Source: Phragmites australis
Taxonomy: Eukaryota > Streptophyta > Magnoliopsida > Poales > Poaceae
Length of the DNA: 64,000 nucleotides
NCBI RefSeq assembly: GCF_958298935.1
Contig: NC_084931.1
Location: 21,603,334-21,667,333 of the forward strand
Reading direction: 5' to 3'
Below are positions 47,569 to 59,807 of this stretch, one piece after another (the stretch's first letter is position 1; each line of letters begins with the position of its first letter). A model generated the notes under the pieces. It was not told the DNA's origin. It ran no database searches and saw only the letters and a program-made list of their open reading frames with translations. The translations under genes and the position numbers were made by a program.

Positions 47569-50500
47569 CCATGGCTATGGCATCTTGTATTCTAATATGG
47601 AACGCTCGCAGGCTCAATGCCAAGGTGCGTCTTGATGATCTACATTCTTTAATCGAATCATGTCGGCCAGATGTGGTTTGTATTTAGGAAACAAAATTGG
47701 CATGCATCTCCACCAGAGACATCCTTTCATTTCTGGGATCTGCATATGATGAGTCGATCTATCTCCCAGCTTCCGAGTCTAGGGGTGGCATTCTGGTAGC
47801 TTAGAAAAGCTGCGCGTTTTAGGTTGAGGCCTCACGGGTGCATTGTCACTCGGTTTCAGTGAAGCTCAAATCCATGGATGAGCCGGCCTGGTGGTTCACA
47901 GGTATTTATGGCCCTAACATTGATGCTGAAAAGGTCTCATTTTTTGGAAGAATTAAGGGATGTTCGTGAGCATTGTCCTGGCCCGTGGTTGGTAGCCGGA
48001 GATTTCAATATGATCTATCAATCGAAGGATAAAAAACAAAACCAATGTCAATAGGGCCATGATGGGTCATTTTAGGCGATTGGTCAATTATCTTGATCTC
48101 AAGGAAATCCCTCTATTGGGTTGTCGTTATACTTGGTCAAATGAAAGAGAAGCCCCTCTTTTGGTTAAGCTTGATAGAGCCCTTTGCACAGCAGACTAGG
48201 AGCTGATTTACCCACCTACTGCAAAGTCACACCACGGAGATGTCTGATCGTTGCCCTCTCCTATTGGGGCTCAAGGACGGAGTCCGGGGCAAAAGGAGGT
48301 TTCACTTTGAAAGTTTTTAGCCAAAAATCTCAGGTTTCCAAGAGGCGGTTGCAAATTCTTGGTTGCAACCAACTAAGGTATGTTGCCCTATTGAGAGAAT
48401 GTCAGTCAAGCTCAAAAGAATTGCTCGAGCTCTTCAATCATGGGGTCATCACCAAGTGGGTCATGTCAGATAGCAAGGGCTCTCACTTCAAGGGAGAATT
48501 GACTAAGATGTGAGTTGAAATGTTAGTCTTTGTTTGGCCTCACTTGAAAGAACCATCGCACGTCTTCGATCACGGATTGGCTAGTTGAACGAAGGTGATG
48601 CCAACACATCATTCTTCCACCTGCAGGTTAGCTTCCGTAAAGAAAAAATTATATTGCAAAGCTACAGGATGGTGATCATGTGCTGACTTCTCAAGCTGAT
48701 AAACACAAGGTTGTTTATGACTACTATTGTGGTCTGTTAGGCACGGCTGAATAGAGGATCTCCACCCTTGATCTTCAGTTCTTCCATCGGGACTCCTTTG
48801 ACCTCTCTTCACTAGATGACCCCTTCATTGAAGTGGAGGTATGGAATACGATAAAACAAATGCTATTGGATAAGGCCTCGGGTCCGGATGGATTACTGGA
48901 AGATTTTATCGCTCTTGTTGGAATGTGATCAAGGGTGATATCATGGAGGCCTTACATGTGTTGCAGCTAGGTGATGGTCGCAAGCTGGGGCTTCTTAACT
49001 CAGCATATCTAACTTTAATTCCAAAGAAACCAGATGCTATTCATGCTATGGACTATCGGTCAATAAGTCTCATCCATAGCTTTGCCAAACTTGTGTCAAA
49101 AATCATGGCCAATCGTTTAGTTTCGCAACTATCAGCTGTGGTATCCTCTAATCAAAGTGCTTTCATCCGGGGATGGTGGATACATGACAACTATACTCTT
49201 GTGCAACAGATGGTCAAGCTTCTTCACTGTCAAGGAGAGCCTAGGTTGTTTCTAAAGCTTGATATTTCTAAAGCCTTTGATTTGGTTTCTTGGCCTTTTT
49301 TGCTGGAAGTCCTCACCCATTTGGGCTTTGGTCGGTCTTGGTGCAATCTCATATGCATGCTACTGTCTACGGTCACGACTTGTGTATTATTGAATGGTGA
49401 GCCGGTAGAGGTGATTAAACACAAACAGGGTATAAGCCAAGGGGATCCACTTTCCCCCATGCTATTCATACTAGTTATGGATGTGCTAAATTCTTTAATA
49501 TGCAAAGCAGGTGTGGAGGGTCTTCTCCAGTTGTTAGCGGCCCACGCCCTGAGCCATCGGGTTTCTCTATATGCAGATGACGTTGTTCTTTTTCTCTGGC
49601 CTTTCCCTTAAGGAGCTGTAGGTTGTTAGGCATATTCTTGCCTCGAGACTTAGGACAGATCTACAAAAATATTCTGCTATCCCAATTTGATGTGAGGAGT
49701 CTTATGTAGAGGTTATTGAAGCTTCTCTTCCTTGCCCTATGACTGACTTTCCCTGCTCTTACTTGGGTCTCCCTATTTCAGTCTAGAAATTGAGTGAATA
49801 TGTTATGCTCCCTTTTATTGTGAAGGTTGCTGATAAACTTCTGGGTTGGAAGGCTGCACTATTAATAAGAGCAGGCCATACAATTTTTGTCAAGGCGGTG
49901 CTCATGACTATTCCCATCTATTTGGTGATCGCTATGGATTTACCGAAATGGGCGATCCACGCAATTGGCAAAATACAACATGGATTTCTTTGGAAGGGAA
50001 GGAAGGAAGTAAACGATGGCTACTGCCTTGTTTTTTTGAGATAAAGTATGCATACCTCTTGAGCTTTGAGGATTGGGAATCCATAATTTGGAAAAAAAAT
50101 GGGGTGGGCATTGAGGATGAGATAGTTATGGTTACAAAAAATCTCAGTCGGATTGTCCTTGGGCTGGTCTACAAGCTCCTCTGCATCCAAACACCTCAGC
50201 CATGTTTGCTATTTTGGTGATTACTAATGTGGGTAATGGGTTAAATACAATGTTTTGGACATATTGTTAGCTCCATGGTTAGTCGTTGGTTGATTTGGCA
50301 CCTTGAGTGCCAAAAAGGATACTCAACCAACGTTCAGTGGCAGAGGCTCTCCAAGATCACATGTGGGTACATGATATTCGAGGAGGGCTATCTACAGAGG
50401 TGTTAATTTAGTACTTGCAGCTTTTGGATACCCTAGAGGAGGTTGAGCTGATACCGGAGGTGGCAGATCAATACATATGGCGTCATTCAGTTTCCGAACA

Positions 50501-50762
50501 ATTCTCTACCAGATATGCATATAATATATATTTTGTTGGTTCAGTCGGGTTTGAGCTATGGAAAAGGTTATGGAGGTCATGGGCTCTGCTGAAATGCAAG
50601 TTATTCTTATGGTTAGCAATTCGCAACCGGGTTTGGACGTCGAATAAATTGATTTGTCATGGTCTGCAACATCCAGAATATTGCCTTCTATGTGATCAGG
50701 GAGAGGAAACAACCCAACACATCCTCACCAATTGTGTGTTTGCCCGTGAGGTTTGGTTTTAG
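47569..50762 (+). pseudogene. LINE ORF2 (endonuclease, reverse transcriptase, zf-RVT), degenerate
   Basis: The endonuclease start ILIWNARRLN ... DLHSLIESCRPDVVCI is followed by pieces with AGDFNMI-like DNA near 47998. RT is open at 48925-49611 with LNSAYLTLIPKK, DYRSISLIHSFAKL, LFLKLDISKAFD and QGDPLSPMLFIL. The catalytic box YADDVVLF (49570-49593) is intact. At 50460-50762 WRHSVSEQFSTRYAY to CLLCDQGEETTQHILTNC is the zf-RVT domain found at the end of plant L1 pol. Numerous frameshifts and stops exclude activity. Confidence 0.88.
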
Positions 50763-51222
50763 ATTCTCTCCCATCTCGGCCTCCAAGAATGCACACCGAA
50801 GCAACATGACTTAATTTTCGTGGATTGGTGGAGGACGGCCCATCGTAGAATTGACAAGCCCTACCGTAAGGGATTCAACTCTTTGGTCATACTAGTGGCT
50901 TGGTAGTTGTGGAAGCATCGCAATGCTTGTGTATTTAAATGAGCTTCTCCTCAAGTCCAAGAAGTGCTAGGGAATATCTCACATGAAATACACCTTTAGA
51001 ATTTAGTAGGTGTCAAAGGGCTGGGAGCCTTGTGGCCAAGGTAGTGTGCTACCCTATGGCCTTGGTCGCATCTTGCTCTATAGTTAGTGGCAAGTCTTGT
51101 TCTTTCTATCCTAGGAAGGTGGTGTGAGTAGTAACCCTCCCACCTTTTGGGAACATATATGTACTCTTTTTTCTTTTATTAATAAAAATATATGTTGTTC
51201 TTATGTGTGTTTGAGAAAAAGA

Positions 51223-51233
51223 AAGGTTCACGC
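51223..51233. repeat. LINE target site duplication, right copy
   Basis: AAGGTTCACGC, identical to 44588-44598. Confidence 0.82.
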
Positions 51234-51840
51234 TCCCCTGACAAAGCACCCCCACAAGAGATTATGATGTTCGACTACCATTACCGTTACCTTCTTCTGG
51301 TGAAGAATTATTTGATGGGGCACTATTTACATTATCATTAGGAGCAAAATTTTCCACTAAATCATTGTAATGTATTCCTTCTTTCTTCACCAGTTTTGCG
51401 CAAAAAGGTAATAGAGTGTCAAAAAAGAGAGAGGATGAAGTAAAAAAAAAAACTTTTGCAATGCATACAAAGTCGCAAACACAAACTATTAGAAGATCCA
51501 ACATTTTTTATGTCCAGCTTTCTCGGTCGTTAATCATTTTATTCGCAAGAAATGTGTTCCCAAATTGAATACACACAGCTAAGATGATTCAGTTTTCATA
51601 TGAAATCAGCAGCAAAGTAAATTGGATGCAAGAGAGCACATATTTTGATGGGTGAAGTTAAAATGACACTTTTGTTCCTGAACTTGGTAACTGTTCTGAC
51701 ATGCATAGCGACTTTTCGGTTTATAGAATATACCACAGCCATCCCGTTTGTCTCCGGATCGCTGAATGTAAATACTTGAATATCCGGAACTTTCCATGTT
51801 TTTCTTATAGAAGGTATCGTACTCATTCAACTCCTGTAAG

Positions 51841-52839
51841 AGTCACATGAATAATATATTGCTTACAAGCATGAACAGGAAGAAAAATGTTCCTAAAATA
51901 GAATAATCCACGTTGAATTCACAGAGGTTATGCGAACATCCCAAAATTTTATTTGTGAATAAATAGGATAAAACAATTAAATCGAGCTAAATGCAATATA
52001 GTAGGAATCGAGTTGGACAAAACCAGAGTCATTGTGAGAGTAAAGTAAAATCAAGACATACTAATCTCACATTACATCGCAAACCCCAACCGGGCCATGT
52101 CTGCATGCCATCAAGTGAGGAGGGGGTAGGGTTGGGGTGGAATTGCTTCAAAAGGAGAAAAATTACCACCGTTACTACTCCATCTTGCAACCCCTTGCCT
52201 CATTGCCAGCACAAGCACATGTATCGTTGTTGTTGTGTCCCTACATGCCTACCTATGTATCACTCAATAAACAAAGGAAGGAAGTTGTGCTACCTGTTAT
52301 AAACCTTGGGTGGCAAGGAACAGAAGAAGCAGCTGTGGAGGCAGGAAAGCCAGGAATACAGATTGTTATGTTCATGGTTCTCATCGTTTATCTTCTTGGT
52401 AATGACACAATGTTCAGCCCCTGTTAGTATATCGTTGTAGACTATACTAGAAGCGATAATTAGTGTTAAATCTTCCAGGGAAGTCATGCCACCCGCAAAA
52501 CCTAGGATTGCTGGAGCACTATATTGGCACACTGTAGATTCAACAAAAATCAACGATTAATATAAGGAGAATCATAGGTACCAGAATACGAAGTCATGCC
52601 TGCACATGTAACGACATTAGGGGTCACACGATGGAGTAGCGCAGTGTAGATTTCGCCTTTTCTTGGACAAGATGGCACACAAAATGAGGCCGCTTGACAT
52701 GGGGGTTTCCCCTGTCCCCCATACTTGGCCAATTATGCTGAATTAGTACAAATCTGTTAAAGTTCTACCTATTCATTCATATGAAAATTTGGGTGTTTTA
52801 AAAACCTAGATAAAACTGAATAAGGCTAAAAATTGAATA
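51841..52839. other. Unassigned DNA with two coding-like minus frames
   Basis: Minus frames 52553-52290 (SAPAILGFAGGMTSLEDLTL and onward) and 52732-52550 (SCPRKGEIYTALLHRVTPNV) look protein-like and nearly adjoin. I do not recognise either. They could be exons from the same decayed locus as the CCR4-like gene or captured DNA. Confidence 0.3.
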
Positions 52840-54689
52840 AAAAAGCCAACATATATTTCAAGCGACTTTAGAGGCTTTATGTCGATGATAGCTTGAATTT
52901 TCTTCGAGTTTGCTTCGATGCCTTTACGAGACACCAAGCATCCTAGCAACTGGCCCAAGCGGATGCCAAAAACTCACTTTTCTAGGTTTAACAGACCTGC
53001 CTTCCAAAGATTGATAAACGTCTCCTTTAAATTGGCCCCATGGCCCCCTTCGCATCGACTTCAGACCACAATGTCATCAACATATGCAACCACATTACGG
53101 TCACGCATGGTACGAAGCACTTTGCTCACTAGCCTTGCGAAGGTGGCCCCAGCATTGCTTAAGCCGAAAGGCATCCGAACATAGCAATAGGTCCCTAAGG
53201 GTGTTATGAAGCTCGTCTTTGCCTCGTCATCTTCGACCATCCAAACTTGATGGTACCCGGAATAGGTGTCAACGAAGCTCGCAAATTCTAATCCGGCAGT
53301 GGCATCAACTAATTAGTCTATCCTGACTAATGAGAAATCGTCCTTCAGGCACACTTTGTTTAGGTTGGTGAAGTCGACACACATACGCCACCTTCCATTG
53401 TGCTTCTTCGCCAGTGCGGGGTTCACCAGCCACTCCAGGTGCATGACCTCACGGATCACCCCTGCTTCAAGGTGTTTCTTGACCTCCTTCGCAACCTCTT
53501 GGCGATCTACGTACATCTTCTGAAGCTTCTGCTTCCTCGATTTCACTCCTGGGGTCACAGTTCGGTGGTGATTTATTAGCTCTCTTAGCACTCTTGGGGG
53601 GTCCTGGGGTGACCATGCGAATATATCTTTGTTGGACTGAAGGGTAGGAAGTAGCTTCACTTCTTGTTTGGGTGGAAACTCTGTGCCCATATGCATGCAT
53701 TTGCCTTTGTTCTCCGGGCGCAGTGGGATTCGCTTGATGTTGCCTTCAGGTCTTGCCCTTGATAGTGTGCTCTCTTGCTCCTTTATGTCCACCTCGGACA
53801 GCATGTGCACCTTCCGTTGACTTGGAGCATAGCTGTGTTCTATCCGATGGGCTATAATTTGACCCCCTCATGCAAATATGACGCCCTTCGGTTCGGGCAT
53901 CTTCATGCATAGGTAACCGTGATGCACTACTACGTCAAACTTGGACAACATCCCTCGCTCGAAGATGGCATTGTATTGGTAAGGTACATCGACTACATCA
54001 AATAGGATATTCTCTGTCCGAACTCCTCTCCCCTCGCTGAAGGACACTGGGAGTGAGATCTTTCCAAGAGCTTCAATGGGCATCCATTCAAAACCTCACA
54101 GTGGGGTTCTAGCCGGCCGCGGTGGCTCCTATGAATTCCCATTTGATCAAAACCTTCCGCAAACAATAGACTAGCATAACTCCCCCCGTCGATCACCACC
54201 TACCGTATCTTCGATCCTGACACGTCCGCAAAAATGACAAAGGCATTCGTATGAGGATGATCATGAACTTGTAGGTCCTCCTGAGAAAAGGTAATCAGTT
54301 GGTGTGACTATCAAGACTTGACCATTGAGGAGCTGACCATAGGGGAGCTGGTTCTCACATGATTGACCCTGCACACGTACTCCCTATACTACCTCTTGGA
54401 CTCGAAATCTTAGCTGGCACCCCCAGAGATGGTCAATATCATGCTTCGAGCCCCCTCCATATTCTAGACATACATTGTTCCATTAGAAGGGGCTTCGATA
54501 GCCATCCTGGGCGGGACGAGGGCAATTTAGGTGTCTACGACTGATGTGAGGGAGGGGCTTCGGTCCACACTGTGGGGTAGTAGGGTGGGTCGGTGTACAC
54601 AGGGGTTGGCCTAAAGCTAGGCCTACCTCGTGTCTCCACGTTGTGCACTGTTCAAGGGTCATGCGAAGACCCTGAGCTTGAATGTCCAA
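52840..54689 (-). pseudogene. Gypsy fragment A pol (protease, RT), degenerate
   Basis: The 165-codon open piece 53810-53313 leads into the RT palm, with FVDTYSGYHQVWM and PFGLSNAGATF and the catalytic YVDDIVV. A stop at about 53313 and others break it. The chemistry residues of RT are retained but the protein is truncated. Confidence 0.8.
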
Positions 54690-55290
54690 ACGACTGCCGG
54701 TTTAGCTCTTCCTTCAGGGCAACTACATGGGGACACAACTTGGTTGTGTGGCTCGTGTCTTCATCGTGTACCACGCAGTATAGTGGTCGAGGCTGCTCGG
54801 AGTTGCATCCCTGACCCCTCATCAAGCCTTTGCCTCTCTGCCTGTTTTATCCGAGCTCTCCTCGATGTTGTGCAACCCCCGCTTGTGGCCCCCTTGGCTG
54901 GTGAAAATGACGATGACTGGTTTTGTGCATTTTCGAGGATCTGTGGGCTTCCCTCGGATGCTCTTCCTTCTCTCTTCCTTGAGATGCTTTCTCCTTGCCT
55001 GTCCTACTACTCTGGGTCTCGAAGGCTGGTCTATCGGCATGCCTCTGAAGCTTATCCTCCTCAGCCCTCAAATACTCTTCCATTTTGGTAAACAACTCAT
55101 CCATGTCCCTGACTGGCTTCAGTGCCAGGAATGAGGCAAGGTCCCCTGGACGGAGGCCTTGCCGCAAATATCCACAGATTTTGTGGATCCTTTGTGTGGC
55201 CTTCTAGATGACTTGTGTGCCGTCCAAGAGCTTGAGCTTGGGAAGGATTGGGTCCAATGGCACCTTAGGCATATCTAGGGTTCTAGAAAA
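52840..55290 (-). mobile_element. Truncated Ty3/gypsy fragment A (gag end, protease, reverse transcriptase)
   Basis: On the minus strand: gag C-terminus (GYLRQGLRPGDLASFLALKP, then CVVHEDTSHTTKLCPH, a knuckle-like motif), protease-like DGGSYASLLF at about 54190, and RT from 53810. RT carries HLEAGVIREV, RWRMCVDFTNLNKVC and YVDD at about 53074-53085. The element stops within RT at about 52840, so RNase H, integrase and the 3' LTR are missing. Internal stops are frequent. Confidence 0.82.
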
Positions 55291-55826
55291 GAAACTTTTG
55301 TAGAGAAATTTGAATATGGTTTGAATTGAATTGAGCTTAGAGTGGATTTGAGATAAACTAAAAATGAGGTTGACAAGAATGGGAGTAGATAAGGAATTTG
55401 AATTTGGATTTGGGTAGAATTTGACAAAGATGAGAGATTGGCTTTAAACAAGGATTTGGATATGGTTTGAATTGAACTAGATAAGGATCAGGTATGATCA
55501 AGGATTGAATAGATGATGAATTCAAAAAAATTTAATTACAACTATTAAGATCCTTAACTAATTTACAACATAGTTTTGTAAAAACCTTTTCAAAATCTTT
55601 TTCACTCAAAACACCAAAGAGAAAGAGAAAGAAAAAGAAAAAGAACTCTAATGCATTTACCTAGCTCCTAGCAAAACTCAGCATGCAATGCATAAAAAAT
55701 AATAACCTAGGTTGTTTGGTTGTTTATGAAAATAGGTTTTAAACTGCTCTACTGGTGAAGCTACCCACTGAAGTTGAAATTTTTTAAAAAGTTGTAAAAT
55801 CTTGGAAAGTATGGTGTTACACAGGT
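55291..55826. mobile_element. AT-rich insertion between two gypsy fragments, possibly an LTR piece
   Basis: The block is AT-rich and different from the coding DNA on both sides. Its minus-strand start TGTAACACCATAC resembles gypsy LTR starts such as TGTAACACCC at 60993. No target duplication is visible and the flanking gag pieces come from different families, so the edges are uncertain. Confidence 0.4.
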
Positions 55827-55833
55827 CGTTCGG

Positions 55834-57460
55834 ACGTAGGTCGTGGCCTGATGTCGATTTGTCGTTCCCAGGCCTCAGCGGCCTGCGCGCACTTATCCGC
55901 AAGCTCGAAGAGCTCGGTGGTGCTTCGGATTACCTAGGTGGCCAGCTTCTCAACCATTTTTCGGTCTTTGACCCCTCGTTTAAACGCTATGATCACGGAT
56001 TCTCTCATGATCATTGGAATGATATTTCGGCGTTCAGTGAAATGCCGAACGAAGTCTCGCAATGACTCTCCTTGTCGTAGCCAGATCTGATATAGGTCAT
56101 CCTCAAACCCTGGTCGGGCGTAGGTTCCCTGGAAGTTAACGACGAACTGGTCGCATAGATCCTCCCAGGAGTGAACCGAAACGCGGGGGAGGTTCATCAT
56201 CCAAGACTGGGCGGAACCAGTTAGGGCAGTAGGGAAATAGTTGGCCATGACCTTCCCATGGGCTCCCACAGCTTGCATCATGGTGGTGTAGATCTGCAAG
56301 AATTCTTCCAGGTTGGTCGAGCCGTCATACTTCTCGGCTAGGACCGGCCGGAACCTATCTGGCCAGCGAACTTCATGTAACCTGACGGATAGGGCGTTAC
56401 ACCCTGTCTCGTAACGGGGAGCCACTCGTTGTTCGGCGGCGACGTGAGCCTGAGGAGAGAGGCGGCGGTCTTGGGGTCCCGACGAAGGGGTGGAGCCGTC
56501 CGATGCTTCCCTGCAGAGGAAGGTGTGCGACAGGGCTACTTGACCTTTTCCTACTCGCGTCAAGCCTTATCCTCCTTCTCTCTAGTGGCCACCTGGCTCT
56601 GGATCACGCCCCGGAGGTCACGTTGGCACAGAGAGTTACGCAGGTCAGAGAGTTGGCTGTCCTGAAGTGGGGGTGGTCCGCGAGTGCTCCCCGTGGTTGG
56701 GGGAGCACGAGACCTATTCCGTCGGGGGCCCTGTTGTGACCCCTTGTGACCGACACCCTCACCGGCCCTTGCGATAGGCGCGGTGCATGTTGACGTGTTC
56801 TGGCGCCGGGCAGTCTTGACCAGGAGGGCAAGATCACACAACCATGGTGCCACAGGTGAGCCCTCCAGTACAGGTACTGGTGGGTGGCTGAGAAGGATCC
56901 GTAGGGTCTATAGGTTCTGCGTCGGCATCATGGTCTCATAATCGAGATGCTGGGTGCGGAGCGACGAGAAGTCGCGAGGTGGGGAGCCCCGGGTGTTTAG
57001 GTGGTACGATGGACTAGGCGACGATGCAATCGTGAACTGTGCTTTGTGTAGGGGCTCGTCAGGGCGGTGCTGGGGATGCGGTGGTTATCTTGAAGCACCT
57101 TTCTGTCTGGCGTCAGGCTGGTTTCCCTCTAGGCGTAAAGTCGGGGATTCGCCACCGGTATTTGAGTTGTTTGGGCCTTCAGTGCCTCCCGTTGTATGGT
57201 CTACCATGTAGACCTCACGTTGGGTCTCGGAGCTCTCGGACTCTGGCTCGGTGTCCCATGCCTGGAGCACTCCGGGTTCATCCAGGTGGTATCCCATGAC
57301 AAACACCTCGCAGCGGTCGGGGTCCTCGAAACAGGACTCAGCGGTTGCTGTGGATTCGGCCATGGGTGGCCTGGTCAAGTTTTTTTCAACCTGGCTGAAA
57401 CGACGAAACGCACCCCCTACCTTGCGCACCAAATATCGAGGGTAAATCCATGACAATGAT
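55834..57460 (-). pseudogene. Gypsy fragment B gag, degenerate
   Basis: An open piece 56563-55934 contains the retrotransposon gag domain: YDGSTNLEEFLQIYTTMMQA, WMMNLPRVSVHSWEDLCDQF, FEDDLYQIWLRQGESLRDFV. Upstream pieces (57456-57085 and 56853-56560) carry an acidic linker and DNA for a Pro/Arg-rich segment. Frame breaks occur at about 56570 and 57085. Confidence 0.75.
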
Positions 57461-58419
57461 TCTGGGGTATGCTAGACAGTGGGCGCGTGGACTTTGTTTC
57501 AGGAAACGGGTGTGTGTTCGGTGAAGTAGGAGACACAAGGAGTTATACAGGTTCAAGCCTCCCAGAAGATAATAGCCATATGTCCTATGTGTGTTATGAA
57601 GGATCTCAGTTGAATACATCTGATGTTTTTTGCTAGTTCCCAGCCTCTGCCTTTAGGAACGAGACCCCTGTCCCTTTATATAATAGGGAGAAGGAGAACT
57701 TACATGTAGGTCCAAATAGAAGGCCTCTACTCATCCTAATATCTAATCCAAACTATCATTATGGAGGACCAGGTGTGCCCACTTGCTCTGAGGACATCAT
57801 GCGTCTTGTTGCCGTGCGCTGTTGTTCGGGCCTACAAAGTTCCACCCTGCGGCATTTAATACTACAGGACGGGACAAGGTCCTTTTGTGCTGACTCCATG
57901 CACTTGCCTGGTCGGGCTGCTGACAACGTCCCATCCGCCGTGCGCTGTCGTGCCAGCCTGCAAAGTTCTACCCCGTAGCATTTAATGCTACGAGACAGGA
58001 CAGTGCCCTTCTGCGCCGACCCCGTCCACTTGCCTGGTTAGGCTGCTGACAACGTCCCATCTGCCGTGCACCGCCGTGCCAGCCTGCAAAGTTCTACCCT
58101 GAAGCATTTAATGCTACCTGATGGGACAATGCCAAACTGCACCGTTCATAACTTCATCCTCTTGTGCTGGCGCCTGGGGGAAAAACACTTGAGTGGATAT
58201 TAGTAACTGCGCTCTAGATAGGTTGCGTCAAATCTGGCCCTGCGACCAGTGGAGCTGGTCGTGGGTGTAAGCGATGGTATAGGGAGACTGGTCGTGCGGG
58301 CGTTAGACTGGTCGTTGTGGTTGCACGATCGACTAGACTTCGGGGAGTATGCTGCTCTAGTTGTTAGGTCCCCTGCGGAGCCCATTACCTCGGGTACCCC
58401 TTTGCTTAATACACTGACA
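57451..58419 (-). repeat. 5' LTR of gypsy fragment B
   Basis: On the minus strand the LTR starts TGTCAGTGTATTAAG and ends ATTGTCA, giving matching TGTCA/TGACA tips and about 969 bp. GTCCT at 58420-58424 would be one copy of the target duplication; its partner is missing with the 3' end. Confidence 0.65.
57811..58140. repeat. 126-bp tandem repeat inside the LTR
   Basis: Units start with GCCGTGC at 57811, 57937 and 58063, giving two full copies and most of a third. Each contains a 'gcatttaatgctac'-type inverted repeat. Confidence 0.85.
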
Positions 58420-59807
58420 GTCCTGCTCCCTAATTGTCTTATAGAATTCGTCATTAATTGGGCAATTTTCTTAAGCATTAGCTAGTAAAGAACATTTGCT
58501 AAGTTCTCCTAAATCAAAGAAACAGCTTTGACAGTACTGAAGTACCAAGAATGAAAGGACACACACAGAGTTGCAGTGGCATAGCATACTCAAAGCTTAC
58601 TGCAACAATGATCCAAGAACAACTCAACAGGTAGCAATCTAGATAACAAATAACCAGGTGTATCTGGGTGTACTGGACAGAGCCAAAAAAACACTACACA
58701 AACCCTAGGTGCTAACACTTGAGTCACAAAACTAGAGAACCCACATGTCTGTGCTAGATTACTTAAAGAACATGCCCAATTTTCAGCAATTCTTTTCATC
58801 ATCAAGCTAAACATAAGGGAACCTAGCTGTCCAGACCATAGAAAAGGAGGAAATCTAAATACTCACAGAGAGAGCATATGTGCATATAAAATGTTTGAAA
58901 GTAAAACATGCCTAATCTCACATCAAGCGTTCACCATCGAGTAAGACATGAGAAAAACAACAGGAATATGACATGATTATGAGTACTCTCGGAAAATTAT
59001 CATAGAAAGAGCAGTGTTTCTGAGATTTGACCTAGCAACTAGAACCTGATTTAGTTCTCAAGCACCTAAAGAGCAATGTTTCTGAGATTTCACCTGGCAA
59101 CTAGAACCTGATTTAGTTCTCAAGCACCTAAAACATCAACATGTACTTATCTGTTATGCCAAAATAGGATTCTCAAGTTCTGAACGGAGGGAGGTAGCTA
59201 CTGCCGTGACAAACAAAATGGAAAACCGAATTGCAAAGGTAGTACTTAGAAGCTAACAACCATGTGTTAACCAGAATTTCATCAACGATGTACCAAGCAT
59301 CCAAAACAACAGTACTTTCTCAGTGTACAAGAACATAACCAAATCACACCAAGCTATCTCTAGGTGCAAGCTGAGAATATCACAGAACCAGAAAAATTAC
59401 AGGTCTACTCTAGTGTACTAAAAAACATGCCCTTTCTCATCAAATGTATTTCATCATCGAGCAAAATTGTAAACATGAACCAAAAGAAGGACAACACCTT
59501 GTCAATTGACATACTGAAGCTTCAAGGTGGCACGAGATAGATGATACAGAGCACCACCATTTCATGAAGCTTAAGAGAGGGAAGTGAAGCAATTTTTAGA
59601 ACTATCCAAGGCAATAAAAACAAGCATGAGTAATGCTTAAATGATTTGATCTAGAATAACACGAAAGAGGTACATCCAACTCTGAATCTAATGTTGAGAA
59701 TAAGTTCAAGCATCATATATGAACAAATTCATATGAACAACTACATAGACTCGACTTGAGGATCATTTGGATTCGGCACATCAACATGGGTTAACCCTTT
59801 CCCTTTA
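58420..59807. other. AT-rich spacer with a 62-bp tandem duplication
   Basis: No gene supported. Two copies of a 62-bp unit (contains TAGAACCTGATTTAGTTCTC) lie at 59009-59070 and 59071-59132, differing by about four bases. The stretch may belong to the CACTA element to its right, but its end is not visible. Confidence 0.5.

Larger units (their letters stand above)
44599..51222 (+). mobile_element. L1-type LINE, near full length, inactive
   Basis: The 6,624-bp element starts GGGCCACATG, contains a gag-like first ORF and a second ORF with endonuclease, reverse transcriptase and zf-RVT regions, and ends with AATAAAAATATATG and an A-rich tail. An 11-bp target duplication flanks it. Many stops break the frames. 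It is inserted in an intron of the CCR4-like fragment. Confidence 0.88.
43830..51833 (-). pseudogene. CCR4-homolog-4-like exonuclease gene fragment, split by a LINE
   Basis: Members of this EEP nuclease family are mRNA deadenylase relatives. Minus-strand exons: 51833-51713 (ELNEYDTFYKKNMESSGYSS, IYIQRSGDKRDGCGIFYKP), about 51402-51256 (LVKKEGIHYNDLVENFAP), 44280-44127 (GDPNDPRVRLKRDRVGLLAAF, HILIVANTHIYW) and 43977-43830 (DPEWIDVKLAQAKYLLSRV, PSVIIAGDFNSTPGDK). The catalytic NTH and GDFN motifs are present. N-terminal and C-terminal exons are absent, the second exon's acceptor reads GCGC instead of AG, and a 6.6-kb LINE lies in the intron between exons two and three. The intron after 44127 has a GC donor (GCAAGT), and the two exons flanking it still join in frame. 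It is a decayed partial copy, whether an in-place relic or a captured block. Confidence 0.82.
55827..58419 (-). mobile_element. Truncated Ty3/gypsy fragment B (5' LTR, leader, gag)
   Basis: The minus-strand order is LTR (58419-57451), a leader whose junction reads TTTGGTGCGCAAGGTAGGGG, of the kind following LTRs in several grass gypsy families, and gag (to about 55834). The gag family differs from that of fragment A, so two elements were joined by deletion or nested insertion. No pol is present. Confidence 0.8.

Noticed and set aside
58690..58702. CACTAC motif as the tip of the CACTA element
   Set aside because: No matching inverted partner or 3-bp duplication could be seen, and the motif is short enough to occur by chance.
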